Source: Cercis canadensis
Lineage: Eukaryota; Streptophyta; Magnoliopsida; Fabales; Fabaceae
Assembly: GCA_003255065.1 (NCBI GenBank)
Contig: QAOA01004566.1
Coordinates: 220,865 to 284,864 of the forward strand
Reading direction: 5' to 3'
DNA: 64,000 nt
In this document: one piece after another, positions 46,310-57,584 of the stretch
How positions within the stretch are numbered: position 1 is the first letter of the stretch
Layout: each line of letters starts with the position of its first letter
Notes under the pieces: model-generated
What the model was told of the DNA's origin: nothing
Seen by the model: the letters and a program-made list of their open reading frames with translations, nothing else
Database searches by the model: none
Made by a program: the position numbers and the translations under genes

Positions 46310-46580
46310 TTAGTTTTTCTTGCTAAAAAACGTTGAAGCGTTTTATCTAAAAAACGCTAAAGGAAACCGCGTTTTTAACACAAAACGCGAAAATAGAACT
46401 GCATTTTACTAAAGAAAATGCGGATTGGGTTAGTTTAAAACGCTGAATCGATTTAAAAAGGGGAGGACGAAAATGTAAGAAAGAAACGTGGTTTCAAAGA
46501 GAGTTTATTGACTAAAACTCTCTTTCAAACAGCGTTTTAGTCAATAAACTCTCTTTCAAACGGCGTTTTAGTCAACAAAC
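46310..46580. repeat. AAACGC-rich repeat with short tandem and inverted copies
   Basis: The stretch is built of AAAACGC/GCGTTTT motifs. A ~33-bp unit, TTTTAGTCAATAAACTCTCT with CAAACRGCG, occurs two to three times between 46525 and 46580, and the reverse complement of that unit lies just before it (46500-46518). Internally it resembles the MITE at 2385-2955, but I find no clean TIR or target duplication. Confidence 0.55.
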
Positions 46581-46631
46581 TCTAAAGCCAAATCGTGAAA
46601 ACCCTAAACCCAAATCCATAAACCCATAACT

Positions 46632-47029
46632 TAAACCCTAATCCCCAAAACCAAACTCCAAACCCTATCCTTTGAACCCTGATTTCCAAACCCTAAATCT
46701 TAAATAATAAACCTCAAACTCTAATCCCTTTATTATAATCTCAATTTTAAAACCCTAATCTTTTAACCCTAAATCATAAACCCTAAACTACAATCCTCAA
46801 ATGCTAAACTCTAATTTTAAAACCCTAAATTAAAAAGCATTTTGGGTTAGAGTTTAGCATTTGAGGATTGTGATTTAGGGTTTATGATTTAGGGTTAAGA
46901 GATTAGGGTTTTGAAATTGAGATTATAATAAAGGGATTAGAGTTTGAGGTTTATTATTTGAGATTTAGGGTTTGGAAATTAGGGTTCAAAGGATAGGGTT
47001 TGGAGTTTGGTTTTGGGGATTAGGGTTTA
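46632..47029. repeat. Large perfect-length palindrome of telomere-like motifs
   Basis: Arms of about 180 bp (46632-46812 and 46849-47029) are reverse complements with no visible length change, centred at 46830/46831, with a ~36-bp loop. The left arm is filled with AAACCCTAA-type units and the right with TTAGGGTTT, i.e. degenerate plant telomere repeats (TTTAGGG). The right arm stops at an N (47030). Confidence 0.85.
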
Positions 47030-47489
47030 NAAATAAAAAGTTTTGAAAGAGTAGCTACCTCCCATTTGAGAGAGTAGTAGCATAATAATTCCCTGTAGTA
47101 TATTATCCCTATTCTATTTTTATTGTTTGCAATGTTCTTTCCTAACAAGCAAATGCTAAAGACCACTATGGGATTTGGAAATTATGGTAAAACAAAAATG
47201 TACACACACATGCATGCGCACGCACAGAACCTAGGATCTCAACATTTTTGAGAGATTTCTAGACCAATTGTATTGAATGTACTTATATTTATTCATTGTA
47301 CATTTTATTCTTTTCTTTTAAAACTTTTGTTATATGATTTCCGAGTTATATATTTTACAACTTTCCTTATATCTAATACATAACTTAGTAGCAGTCTTAG
47401 TCTTTTTAAAAGAAAAGTAGGTAAGAAATCTATGAAATGATGAAGGGTTTATATTCTTGCTTCTTAATATTTCAAGCCATGAATTGCAG
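47030..47489. other. Unassigned sequence between palindrome and CASP-like exon
   Basis: AT-rich, includes an ACACACATGCATGCGCACGC alternating purine-pyrimidine run near 47199-47225. No exon 1 for the CASP-like gene could be found here. Confidence 0.4.
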
Positions 47490-47622
47490 ATATATGGCTG
47501 GTACAATCATCATTGGGCTTGCATATTCTCTCACCCAAAGTGTATTATCAATTTGTTATGCCATAAGAGGAAATCATACGCTTGGTCGCATCCGTCGTCT
47601 ACTTAACTTCTTTGGTGACAAG
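47490..47622 (+). pseudogene. CASP-like (CASPL) membrane protein, orphan exon 2
   Basis: A 133-bp exon bounded by CAG and GTGAGG encodes YMAGTIIIGLAYSLTQSVLS followed by LLNFFGDK, the second transmembrane region and conserved F-[FY]-G-D-K end of CASP-like (MARVEL-type) proteins. A matching last exon lies at 60430-60614. No first exon is recognised upstream, and the splice join to exon 3 is not clean. Intact family members are four-pass plasma-membrane proteins that form scaffolds, as in the Casparian strip. Confidence 0.7.
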
Positions 47623-47937
47623 GTGAGGTCATCATTTATGTGTTTTATATATATCACCAAAAAAAATAATTATGTGTTTTATATGTTCTTAAAATGGCAT
47701 GTCACAAAAAGTATTTTCCACAATGAGTTGTGAAAAAGCATGTTCGAAAAAATATTTTCAACAATACGTGTTGTAAAGATTGTCACAAAAGACATTTTTT
47801 TTTTGTTTTAATGGTAAAAGTATCCTCATGTCAGTTTTCACGCACTAAGACTAAGTTCTTCTTTGGATGATCTTAAAAACGCATCCCTTATATCAACCTA
47901 GTGCATTTATTAGAATTTAAAAAAAAAAATTAAGTTA
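47623..47937. other. CASP-like intron sequence
   Basis: AT-rich; no features recognised before the MITE. Confidence 0.4.
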
Positions 47938-48189
47938 GAGTAAAATATAATTTTCGTCTTGAATTATTTCTCAAATATCACTTTAGCTTTTTATTTATTT
48001 TTAGTGTTACTTTAATAATTGAATAATCACATTGTCCGTCAAATCAGTCATCCATAGCACAAAAAATAATCATTTAAATGACTGATTTGGTAGAAATAAC
48101 GATTATTTGAGGACTCAAATGACACAAAAAATAAATCAAAGACTAAAGTGACATTTGATAAATAATTCATGAACAAAAAAAATTAACTC
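47938..48189. mobile_element. MITE-like fold-back element (252 bp)
   Basis: The ends are inverted repeats of about 60 bp: the left starts GAGTAAAATATAATTTTCGT and the reverse complement of the right starts GAGTTAATTTTTTTTGTTCA. Both then share TGAATTATTTMTCAAATRTC and ACTTTAG. No target duplication is evident, so it is older or imprecisely bounded. The GAGT-AAAA start resembles the Mutator-type MITE at 16356. Confidence 0.6.
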
Positions 48190-49287
48190 AAAAATTTATT
48201 CTTTCAAAGTATAATTCACCGATCATTGATAGATAAATGTTTTGATGATAACTACATTCATTATTTCTCGATCTCTAACTTTTCACTGTTTCACTTTTTA
48301 ATTTTTTCTGTCTTTTAAAATTTAATACTTTGGATTAATTTTTTTCCCAATACACACATCATTGTTGCCTCAGTTACAACATATGTATTAAACCCAAATT
48401 AAGTCATATTAGTACATAGCTGCCTCATGTATTAAAATGCTTTCTTTGTACTATTTGCTAATACTCACCTTATGATGTAAACTTCAGTGTTGTAAACCAA
48501 AATAATATTTCTTTGAAATATTTTTTTTAAAAGATTATTGTCAATTCAAAATCTTCAAAATATTCCATATATAGAGGCTTCAAAATTTTCGTAAACCAAT
48601 TTTATCTATATAAAAGAAATTTTGTCACACTAAAATTAACATTCTATACATAGAATAAGCAATGAAAAATTTCACATGAGAATCTTAAATATTGTGGCAG
48701 TAACACATAAGACTTCATTATGGATCTGTACTTGAAGGGTATAATCAATTTGTTTTAATAAACTTTGAAAGATTATTTGTGAAGACATCAAGCCATAATG
48801 AAGGAACTAGCTAGAAACTCTTATTTAGAATATGACTCAATTAACCAAGCAACTTGTAGCTAAGTAATACTGAGGTTTGAAGGTTGCAATAAATACTCCT
48901 AGAGGAGGGTGAATAAGAGTTTTCAAAATTTAAAACTAAATCAGTTCTAAAACACATATATCTTCAATATTCAGTTCTCTTCAAGAACTAATTCTCTAAC
49001 CTTAAGAACTAGTTCTCTGATAAACAGAATTCAACAGAGAAAAAGGGCTAGATAAAACACTTAAGACCAGAAGAAGAGCGATTCAGAAAATTATACTCAT
49101 GCAACAAAAGCACATATAAATCTCAGAAATGCAAATAACTTATAATTAAAGGGATGAAAGCAGAAAGAGATTTGCAAGAGATTTTTTATTGTGGTTCAGC
49201 AACATTGTCTACATTCACTTCTCCCAAATGCATGGAGTTTCACTAAAATCCGAGTTTAGTTGTCAAAGCTTCTCTAAGCTTTGCGTC
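48190..49287. other. AT-rich sequence and left half of an older dispersed repeat
   Basis: From about 48890 the sequence has the style of a dispersed repeat (CTCCTAGAGGAGGGTGAATA, repeated AACTAGTTCT). It is interrupted by the gypsy element at 49288 and resumes at 59472, where GTTTAGTTGT-CAAGCTT and CATCCATG motifs recur. No ORF. Confidence 0.5.
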
Positions 49288-49728
49288 TGACGATGCCTGA
49301 GTTGCAGGTCGGGTTATGTCACACGGAGCTTCGAAGATGACAAGGGTTTTTGACGGTTTTGGAGATCTCCGAGGTTGGTAAGTCCCGAGGTTGTTGAATG
49401 ACGAGGTCGATGTGCCTTGAGGTCGGCTAAGACCGAGGTTCCCTGAAATAGGAAAAAGGTGGGCCGGATTCTTATTTCCGGACTCTAAAGATTAAGTTAG
49501 TTCGTTCCGATCTTGACAATGTAGATCAAGCAAGTTTTTCGGATTCCCTCACCTTTGATAGCAGGGGCTATTTATAGGAGAAATTCGGGTCTTCTGGCGG
49601 TTTGCCCAAGGCGAGCTGGCAGGTCATATAATGGGCTACCGGGTCGCTCAGTATATTTAATAATTCAAGGGACCTCTAGCTTATTAGGCCTTTGTCCTAC
49701 TTTTGGGCTTTTGGGATGGTCCATTACA
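49288..49728 (-). repeat. 3' LTR of the gypsy element
   Basis: A 441-bp terminal repeat with TG...CA-type ends, the same length as the copy at 59031-59471. A polypurine tract lies directly next to it. A TATA-like CTATTTATAG (minus: CTATAAATAG) is present, as in the other LTR. Confidence 0.92.
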
Positions 49729-49740
49729 CTTGCCCCTCGA
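49729..49740 (-). other. Polypurine tract
   Basis: On the minus strand CGAGGGGCAAG immediately precedes the 3' LTR, the expected site for plus-strand primer formation. Confidence 0.6.
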
Positions 49741-50012
49741 GAGCTCGGATTTCGGAACCACGATCTCTGAGTTATAGGTTAGTATAAAAATGACTTCTTT
49801 CCGATGACTTTTCCTTTTCTTCTAATTTGCCACGTGTTTGACTTTTACTGGTAGTAGGTTTGAGGGCAATGATGGCTGCCAGAAATAGCGTGTCTCGAGG
49901 CAAAAAAAGGCTATTATAGATGTGACGTTTGTACTTCCCGAGTTAACAACGGCGATTCCCTGGCCGTAGGATCCAGATTATATTGGACGGGTGGATGAAA
50001 AATCCCTTATGG

Positions 50013-50020
50013 TATAAATA
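50013..50020 (+). promoter_or_regulatory. TATA box for the antisense accessory ORF
   Basis: TATAAATA with a following GGGAAG sits about 165 bp before the accessory ORF's ATG. It suggests that the plus-strand ORF has its own promoter inside the element. Confidence 0.5.
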
Positions 50021-50180
50021 GGGAAGTTTCTGATTTCACCCAAATTTTGAAAAGGACGTTTGAGAAGTTTTGCTAGGTCGGAGAAAACTAGAGAACTTTT
50101 AGGGACTCTCTTCAGCAAACCGAAGCTCGAAATTTGTTAAAACAGGTAGACCTTTCTGCCTATTTTTTACTAGATCTTTC

Positions 50181-52310
50181 TTGGCGAGTTTCTTTCCTGA
50201 AGATATGGGATCTTCTGATAAAACTCCCCAAGATATTCCTAGGTGCTCTCGGGGAAACAATGTCGGGGTTTCTTCCTCTTCTCAGGTCTCTGTGCCTTTC
50301 TTTGTTCAATCGTCTATTAGGACTACTAGGTCTTCTATTCGGTCTAGAGATATAAAGAATCTGAAAGATAATTTTCCCGAGATAGACTGGAACTGCCACC
50401 ATTTCGACCTGGAGGCATCTCCTCGAGATTCTCCTGTCTGTGAGAGTTGTCCTCACAACGATTTCTTTATTTTTAACTTAGCATATATGGATAGGGCTAG
50501 AGCCGAGCTCCCCCTAACTGAATTCGAGGTAGATTTTTTTTCAAAAGATAAATGCAGCTCCCTCTTAGCTTCATTCGAATGGGTGGAGTTTTCTCCGAGC
50601 TTTTCAAAATATGTGTGTTCTGCTGTCAGTAAACGCCCGAGTGGACATTTTTTTTCCATTTTTTTACTTTAAAAGATGTTAAAGATTCCGACCAGGATTT
50701 TATATATGTAGTGAGCCACCCTCGATTGTGCTTAATGAAGCTTTTCGACGAGTCGGCTAAGGGCTGGAAGGATCAATTCTTTCGGGTAACAGTTCCGATC
50801 TGGGATGGGGTACCCAGACCGGACAAGACTTTTTGGACGAGTATGGGAAACCCTGTTTTCCCTTGAGGTGGGTTCAGTATGTGAATAAAGGGTGAGCGCG
50901 CTCTATGGATGAATATGATCCAGAAGCTCGTCGTATTATAGGAATTATTTCCGAGCTTACATACAGTAAATCCGACCAAGTCAGGCTAAAAGCAAAAGAT
51001 TTAATTGGTTGGTATCTGGCTGCTTGTAGTTTTTGTTTTTTTAAAAGAATTGTTAATATGACTAATTGGTTTTGGCTTCTATGCATGCAGATGAGAGAAT
51101 CAGCAAGGACGAGATGGTGAGATTATCCAAGCTGGCTAAGTTTGGAGGGGCGGTGCCGAGAGGTGGACCGGTCATTAGAGACGTGGAGGAAACCGCCGTC
51201 CGGGCAGCTAAGCCCTCTCGGATTATAGCTGCAGAATCGGTTTTGGTGGTGCCGGCTGACAGGGCTCGAGGGAAGCGTCCTGTAGAAGAGGATCCTTCGG
51301 ACGATCTTAGGAGGAGGGATCGGGGAGAACGTGGATCTAAAAAGCACAAACCCTCGCACTCTGAGCATGCTCGAATGGGCACTTCTTCCAGCCGACCGCG
51401 ACAAGAGACCTCGACCGAGGTCAGACCCCTCGATCTTTTTACCGCCGAGCTAGCCAGTGGTAATCCTACCCACTCGAGTCATTCATTTTGGAATACTCGG
51501 TTTACCGTTCAGGATAGGGTGGACTCAATTCTGCCGGCGACCGATGTTGATAGGGTGAGTCATTCCTCCGTCGATCAGTTGATCAAATACCTCCTTACCA
51601 ATGCCACTCGAGACTTAGCTGCGATCCGAGGTGTGCAGAAAAAGTTGGGAGACCTTGCCACTCTCTAGAAGTTGCAAGATGAAGAGCAGCTGCTTCGGGT
51701 TGAAAAAGACTCGGCTTTGGATGCTCTGAAGAAAGCTGAGGATGAGAACCGGCTTTTGAGGGAGGAGAAGGAAAATCTTGAGATTTAGCAACTAGCTCCG
51801 GCCCTTGAAGCTCATAATAAAGTCAAGGCAGAGAACAGACAACTCCGTCTTGATATATAAGAGCTGGAAGAGTGGCATGAAGCTGGCACAAAAGAGATCG
51901 AGCACACCCTCTTTATTGCCAAAGAAGTTCAAAGAAAAGAAGGCGAGTTACGGAACAAGATGCTTCACCGGCTTGAACGTGCTCGCTAGTCAAAACAAAG
52001 GCAAAGAGAGCACGCTGAACTGAAGATAGGGCAAAATTATGCCTCTGCTTTTAAGGAAGGGTTTGATCACACCGTTAACTAGGCAAAACTGCAATTTCCT
52101 GACCTTAACGAAAACCAGATGGCTTACTTTAAGAAGATCAAAGGTGGCCAGCTGGTTGACGAGAGTGAAGGCGAGGAGGATGATGGAGGCGATGATTCAG
52201 TCCTGAAAGTGGAAGTGTCGCTGGAGGATTACGACACCCCTTCTAATGGCGAGGAAGAGATTTTATCCAAAACGGAGGGGGGAATTAATGTAGATGTAGG
52301 CTTTAGTTAG
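50181..52310 (+). pseudogene. Antisense accessory ORF of the retrotransposon (gypsy-type transposon domain, coiled coil)
   Basis: Opposite in strand to gag-pol. The start is at 50181 or 50205 (MGSSDKTPQ). The first part (to about 50880) resembles the 'putative gypsy type transposon' domain found in plant accessory ORFs (PF04195, from memory). A basic Ser-rich middle (51290-51380) and a long charged coiled coil with an acidic C-terminus (GEEDDGGDDS) follow. Lesions: a frameshift in a T-run near 50650-50665, a stop near 50862, a possible intron near 50890-51090, and five stops between 51666 and 52082 in one otherwise open frame. Function in these elements is unknown. Confidence 0.7.
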
Positions 52311-52584
52311 AAAGTATTTTTAGATTTGGAATATGTACAAGTTTTTAAATATCAATGAGAACGATGTCTTTTTTACCTTTACCTTTGAATTTCGTATTAT
52401 TGAAAGAATAAGATCGGATATTTGAGATATAATTTTCCCAAAAATTTAGCCCAGAGAAAATCGCAACTAGATACTAAGTTTTAAATAAATCAGGTTTACT
52501 GAACGAGTAATGAAATTTAAGAATGAGAAAACATTTCAACTTTTCACGAATGTTTTTGGTTGATCAATTTACTCGTTTGTTTAG

Positions 52585-53522
52585 ATCAGTTTGCTTTTTG
52601 TGAGAATTTACAAACTTTGATTGAGATCGGTTTGTACTTATGATGGAGTTTACAAACTTTGATCGAGATCGGTTTGTACTCACAATGGAGTTTACAAACT
52701 TTGATTGAGATCGGTTCGTACTTGCGATGAAGTTTACAAACTTTGATTGAGATCGGTTTGTACTCGTGATGGAGTTTACAAACTTTGATTGAGATCGGTT
52801 TGTACTTGCGATGAAGTTTACAAACTTTGATTGATATCAGTTTGTAGAGATCGGTTTGTACTCGCGATGGAGTTTACAAACTTTGATTAATATCGGTTTG
52901 TACTCGCGATGAAATTTACAAACTTTGATTGAGATCGATTTGTACTCGCGATAGAGTTTACAAACTTTGATTGATATCGGTTTGTACTCGCGATGGAGTT
53001 TACAAACTTTGATTGATATCGGTTTGTACTCGCGATAGAGTTTACAAACTTTGATTGATATGGTTCGTACTCGCGATGGAGTTTACAAACTTTGATGGAG
53101 ATCGGTTCGTACTCGTGATGGAGTTTACAACTTTGATTGAGATCGGTTTGTATGGAGTTTACAAACTTTGATTGATATCAGTTTGTACTCGCGATGGAGT
53201 TTACAAACTTTGATTGATATCGGTTCGTACTCGCGATGGAGTTTACAAACTTTGATTGAGATCGGTTCGTACTCGCGATGGAGTTTACAAACTTTGATTG
53301 ATATCGGTTCGTACTCGCGATGGAGTTTACAAACTTTGATAGAGATTGGTTCGTACTCGCGATGGAGTTTACAACTTTGATTGAAATCGGTTTGTACTCG
53401 CAATGGAGTTTACAAACTTTGATTAATATCGGTTTCTACTCGCGATGGAGTTTACAAACTTTGATTGATATCGGTTTGTACTCGCGATGAAGTTTACAAA
53501 CTTTGATGGAGATCTGTTTGTA
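52585..53522. repeat. 42-bp tandem array (~22 copies) inside the retrotransposon
   Basis: The unit reads roughly GAGATCGGTTTGTACTCGCG followed by ATGGAGTTTACAAACTTTGATT, 42 bp and thus a multiple of 3, so it gives open frames on both strands that are repeat artefacts. A few copies are shortened or split. It lies between the 3' end of the accessory ORF and the integrase end, in the region that becomes the element's 3' UTR. Confidence 0.93.
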
Positions 53523-53559
53523 TTTTAAAAGGAAATGTTACTCTTCATATATTCGGAGA

Positions 53560-54800
53560 TTACTTACATTCAAAGTTCGGGAGATTGGAATCCCTTCTAT
53601 AGTTAGGAGCTTATACGCCCATTTTCTAAGGGATTCGTCTACTCTGTACGGGCCCTCCTAGTTGGGGGCCAATTTGCCCTCATTGAGGTGTTTTCTTGTG
53701 ATGGAGGCTTTTCGGAGAACGAGTTCACCTGATCGGAAATTCTTAGCTTGGACTTTTGTGTTATAATATCGGGTGATTCTTTCTTTGTATGCCAACATTT
53801 TGATTTTGGCCTTTTCCTTTTCTTCGTCAAGCAACTCCAGATTTGTGTACATTGCCTCTTGATTTTGTTTGGTATCGAAATGCTCTCTTCTGAAGCTTGG
53901 CTCTCCGACTTCTACAAGTATCATTGCTTCAGCCCCATATGTAAGTTTATAGGGCGATTCTTTGGTGGAGGTCTGAGGGGTTGTTGGGTAAGACCATAGT
54001 ACCCAAGGGAGCTCTTCCGTCCATCTGCTTTTGGTGTGGCTCAGCCTTTTTTTCAGCCCTTCTAAAATTATCCGGTTTGCTGCCTCGACTTGTCCATTAA
54101 CTTGAGGGTGTTCAACCGAAGTAAAATTCAGCTTTATCTGTAAATCGGCGCAAAAAGATCAGAATCCATGATTGGTGAATTGGGTCCCGTTGTTCGTGGT
54201 TATTATATGTGGGATTCCGAACCTGCAAATGATAAATATTTGAAGGAACTTTTTAGCATTTTTTGTCGTGATTTTGGCCAAGGGCTCTGCCTCGATCCAT
54301 TTAGAAAAATAATCTATTGCGACGATTAAGTATTTCTTTTGTCTGGTTGCTATGGGGAAAATACCCAGGAGGTCGAGACCCCATCGACAAAATGGCTAAG
54401 GTTCGACCATAGTGAATAGGTCGAAAGACTGCACTTGGTGGACATGCGTAAATTTTTGACATTTGTCACATTTTCGAACGAGTTCGGAGGAGTCAACCCG
54501 CATAGTTGGCCAATAATATCCAGCTCGGAGGACTTTGGTTGCCAGGGACCGTGCTTCTATGTGATGCCTGCATATTCCTAGGTGAATTTCCTGTAACACA
54601 TAGGAAGAATGCTCTGGAGCCAAACATTTAAGAAGCGGGGTATAATATCCACGTTTGTACAGGATGTCGCTTTCTAAACAATAAGTACACACAATTCTCT
54701 GTAGTTTTCGAGCTTCGGTTTTTTCACGAGGTAGCTCTCCTGTTTGGAAGTAACGAATGATCGGGGACATCCAAGATGACTGTTCCATGTCTATGGCAGT
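53560..54800 (-). pseudogene. Integrase of the gypsy element
   Basis: The zinc-binding HHCC region is visible (HLGICRHHIEARSL ... CDKCQKFTHVH), then the catalytic core with DLLGIFPIATRQKKYLIVAI and DYFSKWIEAEPL. It ends with a C-terminal domain (RYYNTKVQAKNFRSGELVLR). It shares the frame of the upstream RT but is interrupted by several stops (near 54396 and 53658, and within the core). Confidence 0.85.
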
Positions 54801-54839
54801 TATTTTATCGTACGTGATACTCGGATGGAGGAGAGTTTC

Positions 54840-56450
54840 CTATATGACAGTCTGATTGTGGCTGGGTTTTTTACTGCTAGCTAGCTTGGAAAGAATGTCA
54901 GCTCGGGTATTCTTCGCTCGTGGGATGTGGTATACTTCGATTGTTTTAAGCTTATTAAGGTAAATTTTGACTTTGTCCAAATACTTAGCCATTTATGGGT
55001 CTTTTGCCTGGTATTCTCCTTTTATTTGGCTAGCAACCAATTGCGAGTCGGTTTGGACCTTGAGGGTTTCAGCCCCAAGCTCCAGAGCTAAACGCAGGCC
55101 GGCTATAAGCGCCTCATACTGTGCTTGATTGTTAGAAACTGTAAATTCAAAACGTAGTGATTGTTCGATTATCACACCTTCCGGCCCTTCTACCACTATT
55201 CCAGCCCCTCTTCCTTTGAGATTGGAATATCCGTCTACTGAAAGTGTCTATCTGAAAGGGTTTTCTAACTCGGAATAGGGAGCTTCAGGTCGAGTGAGCT
55301 CAACTACAAAATCGGTGAGAGATTGGGCTTTGATAGCCCCTCTTCTTTCATAGGTGATTGTGTGTTCAGAGAGTTCCACAAACCATCCAAGCATTCATCC
55401 TGCCAGGTCAGGTTTTTGAAGTATCTGCCGGATTAGTTGATCGGTGCGGACAGTTATGATATGGTTCTGAAAATATGGTCGTAAATGCTGTGCTGAAAGG
55501 AGGAAAGCATAAGCCAGCTTTTTGATATTGCGATATTTGAGTTCAGAAGCTTGCAGGGCATGACTGGTGTAGTATATAGGAAATTGCAAGTTGGCTTCTT
55601 CTCGAACTAAGGCCGAGCTCACTGCCTGATCGCTACTGGCTAGGTATATGAACAAAGTTTCCCCCTGCTTTGGTTTAGAAAGAATGGGCGGGCAATTCAA
55701 GTATTCTTTTAATTGGTTGAAGGCCTGTTGACATTCTTCTGTCCATTGAAAATGTTTAATCTTTTTGAGGGCTTTGAAGAAAGTGAGAGCTTTGTCTGCC
55801 GATCTGGACATGAACCTAAAAAGAGCGGCAATTCTTCCAGCCAGTCTCTGGACTTCACAAATGGTTCTGGGTGGCTCCATGTTTATAATAGCTTTGCACT
55901 TATCGGGGTTAGCCTCGATACCCCTGTGAGTTAACATGAAACCGAGGAATTTTTCTGCTTCTACGCCGAAGGCGCACTTAGAAGGATTCAACCGCATATT
56001 GTGTTTTCGGAGTTTGGTGAATGCTTCTTTTAGGTCTATTATATGTCGATCATCGGAATTGGATTTGACAAGCATGTCATCGACATAAACCTCCACGTTT
56101 CTGCCGATCTTTTTTTACAAGACCTGGTCTATCAACCTTTGATAGGTTGCTCCTGCATTTTTTAAACCAAATGGCATCACTGTGTAGCAATATATGGCCC
56201 TTTCGGTGATGAATGTCATTTTCTCCTCGTCGTCGGGATGCATTTTAATTTGGTTATATCCAGAGTATGCATCTATAAAACTTAAAAGTTTATATCCCAA
56301 TGCCTTATCGACGAGTTTATCAATGCTAGGGAGCGGATATGGGTCCTTGGGGCAAATTTTATTGAGGTCGGAGAAATCCGCGCACAGTCGCCATTTGCCA
56401 TTTGGTTTTTTGAGCATTACTACGTTAGAAAGTCAAGTCGCGTAGGGTAT
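54840..56450 (-). pseudogene. Reverse transcriptase and RNase H of the gypsy element
   Basis: RT blocks are clear: KPNGKWRLCADFSDLNK, FIDAYSGYNQIKMHPDD, MPFGLKNAGATYQRL and the active-site EVYVDDMLVKS. Then come the tether and SFLG-like LGFMLTHRGIEANPDK. RNase H follows, with SVDGYSNLKGRGAG, SNNQAQYEALIAGL and VQTDSQLVASQI. The whole is one frame with premature stops near 56445, 56115, 55395, 55251 and 54993. Confidence 0.9.
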
Positions 56451-56759
56451 TTCCCTTATGAACTCAGCATCAAAGAGCTTTCGTACCTCCTCTTGGATTG
56501 CTTTCTGCTTCTCGGGGTCGACAACTCATTTTTTTTAGGAGACAGGTTTAGCATTTGCATTTATAGCAAGCTTATGACAGATGAAATTTGGGTCAATACC
56601 TGGTATGTCTGATGCTGTCCATGCGAACAGGTCGGCATTGGCAGCTAGGAGGTCAGTGAGCTTCTTGATTTTTTCAGGAGCCATGTTGGATCCTATTTGG
56701 ACTGTCTGACCTTGATTTTCCCCTATCTGAAAAGGTTTTAGATCCCCTTGTGGCGCAGG

Positions 56760-57360
56760 TCAAAGCTCAACTTTTAATTCTCTGTTATCGAGTTCTTGAA
56801 TAGGAGTTTGTGCACTTGTTCCGACTTGATTGGTTATTAGATGAGCCGGAGGTCGAGAATAGTCTATGGTGAGACTTATGTTATAGCATGTTCTGCCCCG
56901 AAGTTGGTCTCCCCTAGCTTGACTGACTTTTCCTAGTGTCGTCGGGAATTTGAGCAAGAGGTGTTTTGTTGAGACTATAGCTTCCAAGCAGTTGAGAGAT
57001 GGTCGGCTGAGAATGACATTATATGCTGACGGACAGTCTACTACTAGGAATCTGACTGTCGCATTGGCGAAGTTGGGATATTCCCCTATGGTGACCCGAA
57101 GAGCAATGGTGCCTTTAACTTCTACCTGTGCTCCTGAGAATCCAACGAGAGTCCCAGGGTAGTATTCTAAATCAGACTGTGGAATACCGAGCTTATGTAA
57201 TGTTCGGTAAAAAAGAATATCTGCCGAGCTTCCTTGGTCCACCAAAATCTTTCGGACCTCGTAATTTGCTACGAAACAAGATATGACCACGAGATTGTCA
57301 TGCTCTCGGTCGATGCTAGCGTTGTCATTGCCTGAAAAGGAGATAACCGTGACTTTTCAA
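56760..57360 (-). pseudogene. Aspartic protease of the gypsy element
   Basis: The retropepsin motif reads ILVDQGSSADILF (Asp-x-Gly-Ser) and the second conserved block is AYNVILSRPSLN. The frame is that of gag and RT, broken by a stop near 57345 upstream and one at 56760. Confidence 0.85.
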
Positions 57361-57584
57361 TTTTTCCAGACTGTAGTAGAGGTGTTGAAAACTTCTTTCT
57401 TGTGACGAGCTGCGGCTCGCTCATGCCTTTTTCTAGAGGATTTGGAGATACCGCCACCTGCGAATCCTCCTGCAATTGTGTTTATGATGCCAGTGGCATT
57501 ACGCCTTGGATCATCTTGTGGGGTGGGTTTCCGGCGCGGCGGAGATTGGCTTTTATGTCTGTTTCGACTTGTATTAGGATTCCT

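Noticed and set aside
53125..53403. Repeat protein (KVCKLHREYEPISI units) on either strand
   Set aside because: Produced by translating a 42-bp tandem DNA repeat; both strands are equally open.
52585..53522. CRISPR-like array
   Set aside because: Units abut without unique spacers, the host is a plant, and the repeats lie inside an LTR retrotransposon.
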